Origin: Bacillota bacterium
GTDB lineage: Bacteria > Bacillota > Clostridia > Christensenellales > UMGS416
Assembly: GCA_023398815.1 (NCBI GenBank)
Contig: JAEWRW010000063.1
Coordinates: forward strand, 1 to 64,000
DNA length: 64,000 nucleotides
Reading direction: 5' to 3'
In this document: positions 26,339 through 35,153 of the stretch, piece after piece
How positions within the stretch are numbered: position 1 is the first letter of the stretch
How the letters are laid out: each line of letters opens with the position of its first letter
Notes under the pieces: model-generated
Seen by the model: only the letters and a program-made list of their open reading frames with translations
Told to the model about the DNA's origin: nothing
The model's database searches: none
Made by a program: the position numbers and the translations under genes

Positions 26339-27106
26339 CTACGTCCTCTTCTGGTACGCGCGCATGGCGAAGAAATAGGCCACCACCATGATGCCCACAC
26401 ACCAGGCGAGCGCGATCCAGAGTTCATTGCCCACTGGCTGGCCAGCCAACAGCGCGCGGAGCGCTTCCACGATGGCGGTGACCGGCTGGTTTTCGGCAAA
26501 AACACGAACGGCAGTGGGCATGGCCCCCGTGGGCACAAACGCGGAGCTGATGAAGGGCAGGAAGATCAGCGGGTAGGAAAAGGCGCTTGCGCCATCCACC
26601 GATTTGGCCGAGAGCCCGGCAATCGCCGCGACCCAGGTCAGGGCCAGCGTAAAGAGCGCCAGGATGCCGGCCACGGCCAGCCAGGGGAACAGCCCCGCCG
26701 CAGAACGAAAGCCCATCAGCAAGGCGACCAGTATAATGACGACAACCGAGATTGCGTTGGAGACCAGCGAGGTCAGCACGTGGCCCCACAACGCAGCCGC
26801 ACGCGCAATCGGCATGGAGTGGAAGCGCTCAAAGATGCCCCGCTGCATATCCATAAACAGGCGGTATGCCGTGTAGGAGATGCCGCTGGCAATGGCGATG
26901 AGCAGAATGCCGGGCAGCAGGTAGTTCACATAGTTGTCCGTACCGGTTTGGATGGCACCGCCAAACACATAGACAAACAGCAGCATCATCGCGATCGGGG
27001 TGATGGCGACGGTGATGATGGTGTCCATACTGCGGAAGATATGCCGCATGGAACGCCCCAGCATCACGGCCATGTCAGCGAACGGGTGCCTCTCCATCGC
27101 TTCCAT
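26339..27106 (-). CDS. ABC-2 type transporter permease
   Basis: This is a 255-residue integral membrane protein with six hydrophobic helices and the ABC-2 family region ERFHSMPIARAAALWGHVL, and it belongs to the DrrB-like branch. With the upstream ATPase it would form an exporter, typically of drugs, lipids or peptides. GGAGAAG precedes ATG 27106, which abuts the ATPase stop codon (TAGATG). It is the last gene of a five-gene operon led by a PadR regulator. Confidence 0.9.
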   Translation of the reverse strand: MEAMERHPFADMAVMLGRSMRHIFRSMDTIITVAITPIAMMLLFVYVFGGAIQTGTDNYVNYLLPGILLIAIASGISYTAYRLFMDMQRGIFERFHSMPIARAAALWGHVLTSLVSNAISVVVIILVALLMGFRSAAGLFPWLAVAGILALFTLALTWVAAIAGLSAKSVDGASAFSYPLIFLPFISSAFVPTGAMPTAVRVFAENQPVTAIVEALRALLAGQPVGNELWIALAWCVGIMVVAYFFAMRAYQKRT

Positions 27107-27865
27107 CTACTTCTCCTCCTTTTTGCCCACGATGGCGAGGAAGATCTCCTCCAACGTTGGTTGCTTCTCCACATACTCCACCTTTGCGGGCGGGAACAGC
27201 GCTTTGAGTTCCTCCAAGGTACCGTTGGCGATGATCCTGCCCTCGTGCAAGATGGCGATGCGGTCGGCCAGCTGCTCGGCCTCCTCCAGATACTGGGTGG
27301 TGAGGAACACCGTCGTGCCGCCGTCGGCCAGTTCCTTGACCGTCTTCCACACCTCAATGCGCGCCTCCGGGTCCAGGCCGGTGGTGGGCTCATCCAGGAA
27401 GATGACCTGCGGGGTGCCCACCAGGCTCATGGCGAGGTCGAGCCTGCGGCGCATGCCCCCCGAATAGGTGGACACCCGGCGGTCGGCGGCCTCGGCCAAA
27501 CCGAAGCGCTGCAACAAGCCGTCCGCAACCCGGCGCGGCTCCTTGAGATGCCGGAGTCTCGCAATCATGATGAGGTTCTCCCGTCCGGTCAGAATTTCGT
27601 CCACAGCGGCAAACTGCCCGGTCAGGCTGATCGACTGCCGCACGCTGGCAGGGCTGGCCGCGACGTCGTACCCATTCACCACGGCGGCCCCACCGTCTTG
27701 CTTGAGCAGCGTGGTCAGGATTTTGACGATCGTCGTCTTGCCCGCGCCGTTGGAGCCGAGCAGGGCGAAGATGCTGCCTTTCTCCACCGTAAGATCCACA
27801 CCTTTGAGAACCTGGAGCTGTTTGTAAGACTTTTGCAGGCCATTGACCTGGATTGCAGTTTCCAT
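27107..27865 (-). CDS. ABC transporter ATP-binding protein, DrrA-like
   Basis: This 252-residue ATPase has Walker A GSNGAGKTT, Q-loop near TGQFAAVDE, signature YSGGMRRRLDLA, Walker B VIFLDEPTTGLD and a switch His replaced by Gln (TTQYLEEA), as is common in DrrA-type proteins. It powers the adjacent ABC-2 permease. It is separated by 11 bases from the upstream DUF1048 gene. The substrate is unknown; PadR control suggests induction by a toxic or xenobiotic compound. Confidence 0.93.
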   Translation of the reverse strand: METAIQVNGLQKSYKQLQVLKGVDLTVEKGSIFALLGSNGAGKTTIVKILTTLLKQDGGAAVVNGYDVAASPASVRQSISLTGQFAAVDEILTGRENLIMIARLRHLKEPRRVADGLLQRFGLAEAADRRVSTYSGGMRRRLDLAMSLVGTPQVIFLDEPTTGLDPEARIEVWKTVKELADGGTTVFLTTQYLEEAEQLADRIAILHEGRIIANGTLEELKALFPPAKVEYVEKQPTLEEIFLAIVGKKEEK

Positions 27866-27876
27866 CGGATCGCCCC

Positions 27877-28227
27877 TTACTTTGTTTTGTCCGTAACCTT
27901 CTTCATGGCCTTTTGCACTTCATGGGCAGCCACTTCCTGGCTCATGTCCGCGTATGTTTGGGAGTCCTTGATGAGGTCGTCACAGAACGCCGCCGGATCA
28001 TTGCCCACCACTTCGAGCACGCCCTTCCCCTGGGCCGCGCCTTCCTCAAAAAGGCCGATGATCCCCGAGAGCAACTCCGTCCCTTCGGCGAGCTCAACCG
28101 GCCCGACCTTGAAGAGGTATTTCTGCATCTCGTTGTAAACAATTTGATAATTTTTGGGCAATGCTTTGACACGAGCCATCAGCGCTCGCCACTCCCTCTT
28201 GCCTTCGATGATCTCTTGCAGCCTCAT
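27877..28227 (-). CDS. DUF1048 family protein
   Basis: This is a 116-residue all-helical soluble protein of the DUF1048 family: it contains KNYQIVYNEMQKYLF and FCDDLIKDSQTYAD. Family members are often encoded between a PadR regulator and an ABC transporter, as here, and their function is unknown. GGAGGATAAA precedes ATG 28227. It is paralogous to the gene at 28237 but shorter at the N-terminus. Confidence 0.85.
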   Translation of the reverse strand: MRLQEIIEGKREWRALMARVKALPKNYQIVYNEMQKYLFKVGPVELAEGTELLSGIIGLFEEGAAQGKGVLEVVGNDPAAFCDDLIKDSQTYADMSQEVAAHEVQKAMKKVTDKTK

Positions 28228-28236
28228 TTTATCCTC

Positions 28237-28584
28237 CTATTGCCCCAGCTTTTTGGCGATGGTTCGGTTGAGTTGCTCCCGCCACTTGTCGCGAAACGAC
28301 TTCGCTCCCTCTTCACCGGCCAATGCCGAACAGAAACCCTTGATGTCATCACCCAAAACCTCTTGCACGCTCTGCCCGTCCGCCGCCGCTTCTTCCAGCA
28401 GGCCAAGCACGCCGTCCAGAATGGGCATGAGGTTGCGGCCGGTGAAATCGGAGTGCGACCAAAGATTGGTTTTCACGCTTTCCCATGCCGTTTGATAATT
28501 GGCCGGCAGTTTTTGGGCTCGCGCTTCAAACGCTCTCATTTCCTTGGTCATATCGCTTCCAGTGATCTTCTCCCAGAAAGTCAT
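28237..28584 (-). CDS. DUF1048 family protein (paralogue)
   Basis: This 115-residue helical protein has ANYQTAWESVKTNLW followed by LGLLEEAAADG and CSALAGEEGAKSFRDKWRE. It is a tandem paralogue of the 27877 product. ATG 28584 is chosen over ATG 28590 because AAAGGAG is eight bases upstream of the former and too close to the latter. It starts two bases after the PadR stop, so the regulator and this gene are co-transcribed. Confidence 0.85.
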   Translation of the reverse strand: MTFWEKITGSDMTKEMRAFEARAQKLPANYQTAWESVKTNLWSHSDFTGRNLMPILDGVLGLLEEAAADGQSVQEVLGDDIKGFCSALAGEEGAKSFRDKWREQLNRTIAKKLGQ

Positions 28585-28586
28585 GG

Positions 28587-28910
28587 TCATTTCTCCTTTA
28601 ACTCGTTCATTCTTGCCGATACAAACGCCCATCGTTCCCAGAACTTCCGCAGTTCCTCGCGCCCCGCGTCATTGAGCACGAAAAACTTGCGCGGCGGCCC
28701 CATGTCGGAGGGCTTTTTGGTGACCTCCACCAGCTTGCTCTTTTCCAGCCGGATCAGGATGGTGTACACCGTTCCGTCCACCACATCGGTAAAGCCGAGG
28801 GCGTTTAAGCGCCGCGTAATTTCGTAACCATAGGTTTCGTTGCGGCTGATGATCTCAAGGACGCAGCCCTCCAGTACGCCTTTGAGCATTTCCGTTAGAT
28901 TTTCCAGCAC
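28587..28910 (-). CDS. PadR-family transcriptional regulator
   Basis: This 107-residue winged-helix protein is typical of short PadR regulators: LEGCVLEIISRNETYGYEI, the recognition segment DGTVYTILIRLEKS, the wing KPSDMGPPRKFF and a C-terminal dimer helix. PadR proteins repress multidrug or phenolic-acid genes until ligand binds. A GTG start at 28910 gives AAGGAG correct spacing; GTG 28916 is possible. It is the first gene of the operon, likely autoregulated through the promoter at 28966-28994. Confidence 0.9.
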   Translation of the reverse strand: MLENLTEMLKGVLEGCVLEIISRNETYGYEITRRLNALGFTDVVDGTVYTILIRLEKSKLVEVTKKPSDMGPPRKFFVLNDAGREELRKFWERWAFVSARMNELKEK

Positions 28911-28965
28911 AATCACTCCTTGCTATTCTGCGTCACCGGTATGCAGTATCGCTTACTTCTGCTAT

Positions 28966-28994
28966 ATAGTAACACGCAATAGTCCGGTCGTCAA
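28966..28994 (-). promoter_or_regulatory. Promoter of the PadR-ABC operon
   Basis: On the minus strand: TTGACG (28994-28989), 17 bases, TACTAT (28971-28966). The region around the -10 (ACTATATAGC) is near-palindromic and could be the PadR operator. Confidence 0.75.
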
Positions 28995-29039
28995 TAGGTG
29001 TCCTCAGATAAAAAAGAAGCCCAACGCGGAGGCAACCCC

Positions 29040-29909
29040 TATCGGCCCATTGACCTGCGCCCGCAGCCGCCCGGCAGTCGCAGGCCGATTCATTCGGCCA
29101 AGGCACGAAGCGGCCTGCCCGTGGCACTCACCCTTCCCCGCCGCGGCATCCTCCACGTGCGGGCACCCTCCCTCGCAGCCGCCAGCCGGTTCATCCGGCG
29201 GTGGCACACAGTTGCCTGCCCATAGCGCTCACCCTTCCCCGCCGCAGCGGCGCACCTTACGCGAAAAGAAAATGCGAGCCGAGCAGACGAAAGCCGTGTG
29301 ACGGCATGTACGTCACACGGCAAACAAAAAGTCTACACGAGCGCCTCCCACTCGCGACGGTCGTGAAGCGGCCGGCGCGAACGCGAAGCAAAGAGCCACC
29401 CCAACAGAGGGCCCCCTGACGACATGTGCGTCAGGGGGCTCCCCTTCATCCAATCCGAGCACTCCCCCTCGCGGCGGTCGCGAAGCGGCCGGCGCGAACG
29501 CGAAGCGAAGAGCCGCGCAGGCGGTTCACCCGCCAGCGGCACGAAACAGCCTGCCCGTGGCACTCAGCCCGCCCGCGTGAGTGGCGTTCCCTCCGTCAAA
29601 GCCCGCACGACCGAAACAGAAAAGAAACCCGCCGACTGCGTGTACGTCGGCGGGCCCCTGTGCAGTTGTGTCGGCCCGTATGGCCTGCGCCCAGCAGCCG
29701 CAGGCCGATTCATTCGGCCAAGGCACGAAAGAAGCAGTGAGGAGTAGTTGGCTCTCCTCCGCCGCAGCGGCGTACCTTGCATGAAAGCAAATGCGCGCCG
29801 GGCAAACGAAAGCCGTGTGACGGCATGTACGTCACACGGCAAACATAACGATTGAACGAGCAACTCCCACTCGCGACGGACGCGGAGCGGCCGGCGCGAA
29901 CGCGAAGCG
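29040..29909 (-). repeat. Tandem array of R3 + R2 composite units
   Basis: An 870-base spacer made of repeated units. R3 hairpins: 29083-29099, 29185-29199, 29520-29534, 29703-29719, loops TTCAT or TTCAC with different stems, each followed by a GGCACGAA-like run and CTGCCCGTGGCACTC. R2 hairpins: 29293-29321 and 29812-29840 (GCCGTGTGACG/CGTCACACGGC), 29411-29439 (GCCCCCTGACG/CGTCAGGGGGC), 29628-29654 (CCCGCCGAC/GTCGGCGGG). On the minus strand the 29628 copy is followed by TTTCTTTTCTGTTTC, a good terminator tail. The last tail reaches the cheD stop at 29910. Confidence 0.8.
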
Positions 29910-30386
29910 TCATATTTCTTTCGACCCGCGCAGCGCGGTCTTGACGAAGACCCGTCCGTCCTCGGCGTGGAACTCCACCGTGCGCCCATAATCGAGGCCG
30001 GTGTCCTCGGCCACCAGCCGCAGGCGCAGGCGCGTGAGCTGGGCCTTCACCGACGCCACGTTGCGGTCGCCGATCTGTATGCCGCCGGCCCCGCCGAAGA
30101 GCCGTGCCCCGCCGGCAATCTTAGCTGTGACACGGAAGCGCTGCGCCCCTGCCCGCTCCATCCGCCGCAGCAGTTCCTCTACCGCGGTGTCGGCAAACTT
30201 CATCACGTTGGTGTCGTTGGGGCACATGGCCGACTCTGGCAACAACACGTGGGAGAGCCCCGATACCTTGGTAACCGGGTCGTAGAGACAAATGCCCACG
30301 CAAGACCCCAACGCATAGGTGATGAGCCTCCCATCCCCCCTGACAACATTCATGTCTGAGATGCCTATTACAGTGAGTTCACTCAT
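29910..30386 (-). CDS. cheD: Chemoreceptor glutamine deamidase CheD
   Basis: This 158-residue protein has the CheD active site: GSCVGICLYD with catalytic C29, and GLSHVLLP with H46. CheD deamidates receptor glutamines and, in Firmicutes, binds CheC to raise its phosphatase activity. Its ATG lies inside the cheC 3' end (8-base overlap), with GGGGG just before it, so the two are coupled. No receptors, CheA or CheY lie in the window. Confidence 0.95.
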   Translation of the reverse strand: MSELTVIGISDMNVVRGDGRLITYALGSCVGICLYDPVTKVSGLSHVLLPESAMCPNDTNVMKFADTAVEELLRRMERAGAQRFRVTAKIAGGARLFGGAGGIQIGDRNVASVKAQLTRLRLRLVAEDTGLDYGRTVEFHAEDGRVFVKTALRGSKEI

Positions 30387-31008
30387 CAGATACCCCCAGC
30401 CGCGACATCATGAGCTTCAGGGAATCCGGCTGGGGCATAATGAGCAGGTGACAGGTCACCCGTTGGTTGCCGCTGTCGAAATCCTCCCGCACGAAGAGCA
30501 CCTTGTCGCCCATGGTCCCAAAGAGGGTGGCGGGGTAGCTCAGGATGGCGCCGGCCATGTCGATGGCCAGCTCCGGCGGGGAAATCCGAATGTCCAATTG
30601 TGTCAGCTCAGAAAGCGCGTTGACGTAGGAACCGGCGATGATGTTGCCAATCTCGCGCAGGGCGGACATGTCCATTTCGTCGACTTCTTCAAAACTTGTG
30701 ATTTGTTTGCCCAGCAGCACGCCCAGGATGTCATGGGTGAACTGCTTTTCCAGCACGAACATCAGCATGCCATCCAGGTCGTTGGTCATGGAAAGCAGAA
30801 TGCCGACGACCTCATTCTCCGGTCCGCCCAGGATGTCCGCGATGTCGTTGATGTCCAGGATCTGCAGGATCGGCACCGTCATGGACACCCGGTCGGAGAG
30901 GATGTCGGCCAGCGCCGTGGCGGCGTTGCCCGCCCCGATGTTGGTGACCTCCCGCAGCACGTCCAGTTCATAGGGTTTCAGCCTGTCGTAACGATCTCTC
31001 AGTGTCAC
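30379..31008 (-). CDS. cheC: CheY-P phosphatase CheC
   Basis: This 209-residue CheC/FliY/CheX-family protein retains both phosphatase signatures: LREVTNIGAGNAATAL near the N-terminus and LREIGNIIAGSYVNAL in the second half, each with the essential Glu and Asn. It should dephosphorylate CheY-P and pair with CheD for adaptation. The start is uncertain: GTG 31008 matches family length but its AGGGG is close; ATG 31041 would add 11 residues. It is transcribed with cheD and divergent from comFB. Confidence 0.93.
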   Translation of the reverse strand: MTLRDRYDRLKPYELDVLREVTNIGAGNAATALADILSDRVSMTVPILQILDINDIADILGGPENEVVGILLSMTNDLDGMLMFVLEKQFTHDILGVLLGKQITSFEEVDEMDMSALREIGNIIAGSYVNALSELTQLDIRISPPELAIDMAGAILSYPATLFGTMGDKVLFVREDFDSGNQRVTCHLLIMPQPDSLKLMMSRLGVSDE

Positions 31009-31261
31009 ACACCCCTTTTGCACGGACGGGCGCGCGCCCATCCCGAAATGATTCTAGCTAATAGGTACCCAGCAATGGAGCGTTTAGCACACGAATTGGG
31101 CCACACCGCGGGCAAAACGACGCGCAGGACGGGGAACGCACGAAAAGGCCCCTCCATAACTTACAAAAAATTCCAAAAATGGGCACAATGGGCTTGACAC
31201 GGCACCCCTGTGCCCGCCATGATAGTAGGAGACGCAAAACGCGAAAGCATGAGGTGCGCCG

Positions 31262-31525
31262 ATGATTACGCTCAAGAACCATATGGAAGTCATCGTGGAG
31301 GCGCTGGTGAAGCAGCACATGCCGCAGATCGACATGTGCCAATGTGAGCACTGCCGGTTGGACGCGATGGCCCTGGCACTCAACCGCCTGCAGCCGTCCT
31401 ATGTGGTGAGCGACCGCGGGGAGCTCTTCGCCAGCATCGACGCCACCTATCTGCAGAACCAGGTGGACGCCGAGATCGCCGTACTCAACGCCCTGCAGAT
31501 GGTCAAGGACCGCCCCCGGCACTAA
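31262..31525 (+). CDS. comFB: ComFB-like late competence protein
   Basis: This 87-residue protein matches the ComFB family: C26, C28 and C31 in MCQCEHCRLDAMALALNRL, then PSYVVSDRGELF. ComFB lies in the comF operon of Bacillus; members in other bacteria have been linked to c-di-GMP or cAMP signalling. Here it is a single gene with no comFA or comFC nearby, next to cheCD. GAGGTG precedes the ATG. TTGACA at 31194-31199 is a candidate -35, but the -10 (CATGAT) is weak. Confidence 0.85.
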   Translation: MITLKNHMEVIVEALVKQHMPQIDMCQCEHCRLDAMALALNRLQPSYVVSDRGELFASIDATYLQNQVDAEIAVLNALQMVKDRPRH

Positions 31526-31544
31526 GCCGAGCTGCCCTTCCAAC

Positions 31545-31577
31545 GGTCGGCACTCAGTGGCCGACCTTTGTTTTGTT
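31545..31577 (+). terminator. Intrinsic terminator of comFB
   Basis: Arms GGTCGGC (31545-31551) and GCCGACC (31560-31566) are followed by TTTGTTTTGTTT. It lies 20 bases past the comFB stop. The remaining bases to 31790 show nothing I can support. Confidence 0.85.
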
Positions 31578-31790
31578 TGCTGACCAATGGCCGGTCTCCG
31601 GGCGGGCCTAATTTTTGGGCTTGCCAGTGGGAGTGGAGAGCAGGCATCTTGCCATGTTCCCACGACAGCCAGCATGCGCACAACCGCCCCCCCGTGCAGC
31701 AGCGCTCCCAGGGCGGCAAGGCTCTGCTTATCGACAATGCTTTTAGTTCCTGCAAGCCCATGGGGCAGCAATCGGGTATTCCACCCAACA

Positions 31791-31822
31791 GAAAACGGCC
31801 TGCCCGGTATCCTGGCAGGCCG
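31791..31822 (-). terminator. Intrinsic terminator of the LRR protein gene
   Basis: Arms CGGCCTGCC (31796-31804) and GGCAGGCCG (31814-31822); on the minus strand TTTTCTGTT follows. It lies 52 bases past the stop. Confidence 0.8.
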
Positions 31823-31873
31823 ATCGTTTTGTCGCGGAAACGTGTTGGCGTGTGTACCCCGTCCTATGCTCCC

Positions 31874-34800
31874 CTAAGGCGTTGCCTTATCTACCAGCGT
31901 CCACACGCCGTAGATCTTCCTGTCGCCCTCGACGCGGTAGGCTCGCACCTTGTAATAGTACGTTTTCCCCCGCTTCCGTCCCTGATCAATGTAGATGTGG
32001 GAGCCGGTCGTCTTCACCCGGGTATACTTGCCGTCCTTGCTGGTGGCGCGGTACACTTGGTACTTCGTGGCCCCAGGCACCTTGCCCCAACTGAGGCGAA
32101 TGGAACTGGACGAATACCGCCGCGCCACAAAGTGATCGGGCATTGCCGGCACCGGCTGGCCGGAGCAGACCCTTGACTCCGGGCCATACACCCTACTGGC
32201 CCCCACCGCGCGGTAGGCTCTCACCTTGTAGTAGTAGGTCTTGCCCGGTTTCAGCTTTTTATTGATGAGGCCGGGCTCCTTCACGTCCCCCACCCGGGCA
32301 TAGGTACCGTTCTGGCTGGTGGCGCGATACACCCGGTACCCCGTTGCGCCGGCCACCTCCATCCAGTTTACCTCCACGCTGGTGTACCCATCGGGGTACA
32401 CTTCCGCATAACTCACCCGGTCCAGCGCCGGCTTGGCCGTCCTCACCTCAGACCACGCGCCAAAGCCATCGGCGAACTTGGTGCGTACCTTGTAATAGTA
32501 AGTGGTACAAAGCGCCACATTCTTGTCGGCAAAACTCGCCTTCGTGGTGTCGGCAACCCGCCTGAACCCACCCCCAAGCGAAGTGGAGCGCCACACCTCG
32601 TATCCCTTTGCGCCCTGCACCCAACTCCACTGCATCGGTACGCTGTTATAGGTGAAAATACCGATGAACAGCGACACCCGCCCCCGGGGTTCAAAGACAG
32701 CCTCCATCATCTGGCTATCCTTGATCTGGTACGTGTAGGCCGGATTGGTGGACACCGTTTGGAAGCCATGCAGCCAATGCACAAAAGCGTAGCCTTCCAC
32801 AGGGGTCGCCGTAACGATCACCTTGGTGCCCCGAACATAGCGACCCGCGCCCGTCACCGTACCCCAGGCGTCGTTGTTGGCAATCACATCCAGCTGCAGG
32901 ATGGGCGTCCACCAGGCGCGCAACGTCACGTCGCCCGTCACCCGGTCAGTTTGGAAATTCCAGGTTGTCTTGCCCTCCGCGTCCTTGCACCAGCGTGAGA
33001 AAACAAAATCGGCCTCAGTGGGGTCAGCCGGCCGGGTGACCAGACCACCATATGCCACCTTTTGCGGGGCCACAGAGCTGGCGCTGCCGGTGTAGAAGGT
33101 TACCGTGTATTGTTTAGGCGTCCAGGCGGCGTACAGCGTCCTGTTCTCCGTCACCGTATCCAGGGCAAAGTCCCAAGCGTTGGTGTAGGCCGCCTCCTTG
33201 TACCATCCGGCAAAGGCATGGCCGGTGCGGGAGGGATCAGCGGGCTTGGTGAGCAGTGCACCTTCTCCCACGGTTTGGCTGGCGACGGCACTGCCGCCCT
33301 GGGTGTTGAAGGTGACGGTGCGGGCAGGCACCCACCGGGCAAACGCGACAATCTCATCGCTGACCACCGGTTCCTGGCTAAAATCCCAGGGAATGGAGCC
33401 ATCTTCCCGCTTACTCCAACCCGCAAACACCCACCCGGCCCTTTGCGGATCGGGCAGCAGAAACCGCCCACCCGTGACATCCGTCATCGTGCGTTCCACG
33501 GGAGTCCCGTTGCGCCGGTCAACGGTCACATGGCAATACGCCTGTTTGGGTGCCGCGGCGAAGCTCGCCCAATCCTCCTGCCGGCTTATGGGGTAATACG
33601 CAATGGCGGAACTATCATCAAATGCGGAGGAAGCAATGGAGGGCTGCGCACCCAAGAAGACCACACGCTCCAGTTTGAGGCAGCCGGAAAAGGCGGAACC
33701 GGACAAAACATTGACCGCGGCAGGCATCGTCAGCTCCCGCAGGGCGGCACACCCACGGAACGCGCAAACACCAATGCTGGAAATGGACTGCGGCAAGTCC
33801 AACTCCTTCAGGCTTGTACACCCATCCAGCAAAGACTCGGGCAACATGGCCAGCCCATCGGGGAGGGAAAGCTCCATCAAAGCGGTACAATCGGCGAAGG
33901 CATTCCTTCCAATGGTCGTCACCCCATCCGGAAGGGTCACGCTACGCAACGCGCCGCAGGCCCAAAAGGCTCCTTTTCCGACGGTAGTCACCCCATCGGG
34001 AATGTCGATCCGGCTCAGCGTTGCGCAGCCCTGAAACGCGACATCGTCAATCGCCGTCAACCCGGCAGGCAAAGAGACCTCCCGCAAATTTGTACAGCCC
34101 GCAAACACCGCTTCTTTGAGCACTGTGACGCCTGCGGGGAGCGACACACTCTCCAGCTCCGCGCAGCCCGAGGAGGCATATGCAGCGATCGATTCCACCC
34201 CGTCTGGTATATCAATGGTTTGCAGACTGGTACACCCGGAGAACGCCGAATAGCCGATGGTCTTCAACGAGTCGGGAAGAACAATGCTTCGTAAACTCCT
34301 GCAGTTTGCAAAGAAATAGCCGCCCAGGTCCTCAATCCCCTCAGGCAAGCTCATGGTGGTTAAGCCCGTGCAGGATTCAAAAACATGGCCCCCAAGGGAA
34401 ACAACGGCATCCGGCAGCCTCAGTGAAGTCAAACCACAGCAGCCAAGAAAAGCGCTGTCTCCGACGGTCGTCAATCCCTCCGGCAATTCCAGGGAGGGCA
34501 ACCGGTAGCACCACTCAAAGGCACCCGAGCCGATTGTGGTCAAAGTAGAAGGCAAGGTGATGCGGGTCAAGCCTTCACAGCGAAAAAACGCCCGGCTCCC
34601 CAGCGTTTGAACCCCTTCTGGGACGACGATGGAGGAAACGTCGAACTCCTCCGCAAAAGCACCCGAGCCCACCGATGACACCTGCCTGCCCGCAATGGTC
34701 GCGGGGATCTCCACAGCGCCGCCGTCCCCCATGTAGCGGGTGATGGTGACTGTGTGACCGGAGTAATCCTCTTGGTAGGCGAAGTCACCCTCCTGGGCCG

Positions 34801-34885
34801 CGTGCGCTGCCGTGGGCAACGCCAACAACAGCAGCCCCACGAGCCCCACCATGGCCAGGAGCTTCCATTTCTTCGCACAGCGCAT
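31874..34885 (-). CDS. Secreted BspA-type LRR protein with InlB-B and FN3 repeats
   Basis: This 1003-residue exported protein has a signal peptide (1-29, cleaved after AHA). About seventeen BspA/LRR_5 repeats of 23 residues follow from 40 to 440 (pattern F.GC..L..I.LP.GVT.IG). Next come InlB B-repeat/Listeria-Bacteroides modules (about 490-690, with FAGWYKEAAYTNAWDF), then three fibronectin-III-like modules that end in YYYKVRAYR. There is no sortase motif or membrane anchor at the C-terminus. Such proteins bind host or matrix glycoproteins, or other cells. GGAGGATTTG precedes ATG 34885. The FN3 modules are close relatives of those in the 46373 gene. Confidence 0.88.
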   Translation of the reverse strand: MRCAKKWKLLAMVGLVGLLLLALPTAAHAAQEGDFAYQEDYSGHTVTITRYMGDGGAVEIPATIAGRQVSSVGSGAFAEEFDVSSIVVPEGVQTLGSRAFFRCEGLTRITLPSTLTTIGSGAFEWCYRLPSLELPEGLTTVGDSAFLGCCGLTSLRLPDAVVSLGGHVFESCTGLTTMSLPEGIEDLGGYFFANCRSLRSIVLPDSLKTIGYSAFSGCTSLQTIDIPDGVESIAAYASSGCAELESVSLPAGVTVLKEAVFAGCTNLREVSLPAGLTAIDDVAFQGCATLSRIDIPDGVTTVGKGAFWACGALRSVTLPDGVTTIGRNAFADCTALMELSLPDGLAMLPESLLDGCTSLKELDLPQSISSIGVCAFRGCAALRELTMPAAVNVLSGSAFSGCLKLERVVFLGAQPSIASSAFDDSSAIAYYPISRQEDWASFAAAPKQAYCHVTVDRRNGTPVERTMTDVTGGRFLLPDPQRAGWVFAGWSKREDGSIPWDFSQEPVVSDEIVAFARWVPARTVTFNTQGGSAVASQTVGEGALLTKPADPSRTGHAFAGWYKEAAYTNAWDFALDTVTENRTLYAAWTPKQYTVTFYTGSASSVAPQKVAYGGLVTRPADPTEADFVFSRWCKDAEGKTTWNFQTDRVTGDVTLRAWWTPILQLDVIANNDAWGTVTGAGRYVRGTKVIVTATPVEGYAFVHWLHGFQTVSTNPAYTYQIKDSQMMEAVFEPRGRVSLFIGIFTYNSVPMQWSWVQGAKGYEVWRSTSLGGGFRRVADTTKASFADKNVALCTTYYYKVRTKFADGFGAWSEVRTAKPALDRVSYAEVYPDGYTSVEVNWMEVAGATGYRVYRATSQNGTYARVGDVKEPGLINKKLKPGKTYYYKVRAYRAVGASRVYGPESRVCSGQPVPAMPDHFVARRYSSSSIRLSWGKVPGATKYQVYRATSKDGKYTRVKTTGSHIYIDQGRKRGKTYYYKVRAYRVEGDRKIYGVWTLVDKATP

Positions 34886-34922
34886 ACAAATCCTCCGCCC
34901 AACCCAATCTGGCACTATCCAA

Positions 34923-34951
34923 ATCATACCGGTTCAGCGAAAGATATTCAA
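34923..34951 (-). promoter_or_regulatory. Promoter of the LRR surface protein gene
   Basis: On the minus strand: TTGAAT (34951-34946), 17 bases, TATGAT (34928-34923). It is placed about 40 bases before the start codon. Confidence 0.7.
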
Positions 34952-35153
34952 TTCTATTGTTATGCAGTTCTTGTCGATAAATGGTGAATCACTGCGAAAA
35001 AGAGAGACATCCGTACAAAACGACCCTGCTCACGTTTTCAAGATAGGTCAAACTCTCGCCCATTAGAAGCTCAAGGGATAGCAATCCACGCCAGAAGGGC
35101 ATTGAAACAGCGGGCACAAGTACAAAGATGCACCACGCAGCCGGCCCCCGCCC

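Noticed and set aside
29040..29909. CRISPR-like repeat array
   Set aside because: Repeats are hairpins with changing stems and irregular spacing; there are no uniform spacers or cas genes.
31058..31771. 237-codon minus-strand frame covering comFB
   Set aside because: Antisense to a well-recognised family, with no ribosome site.
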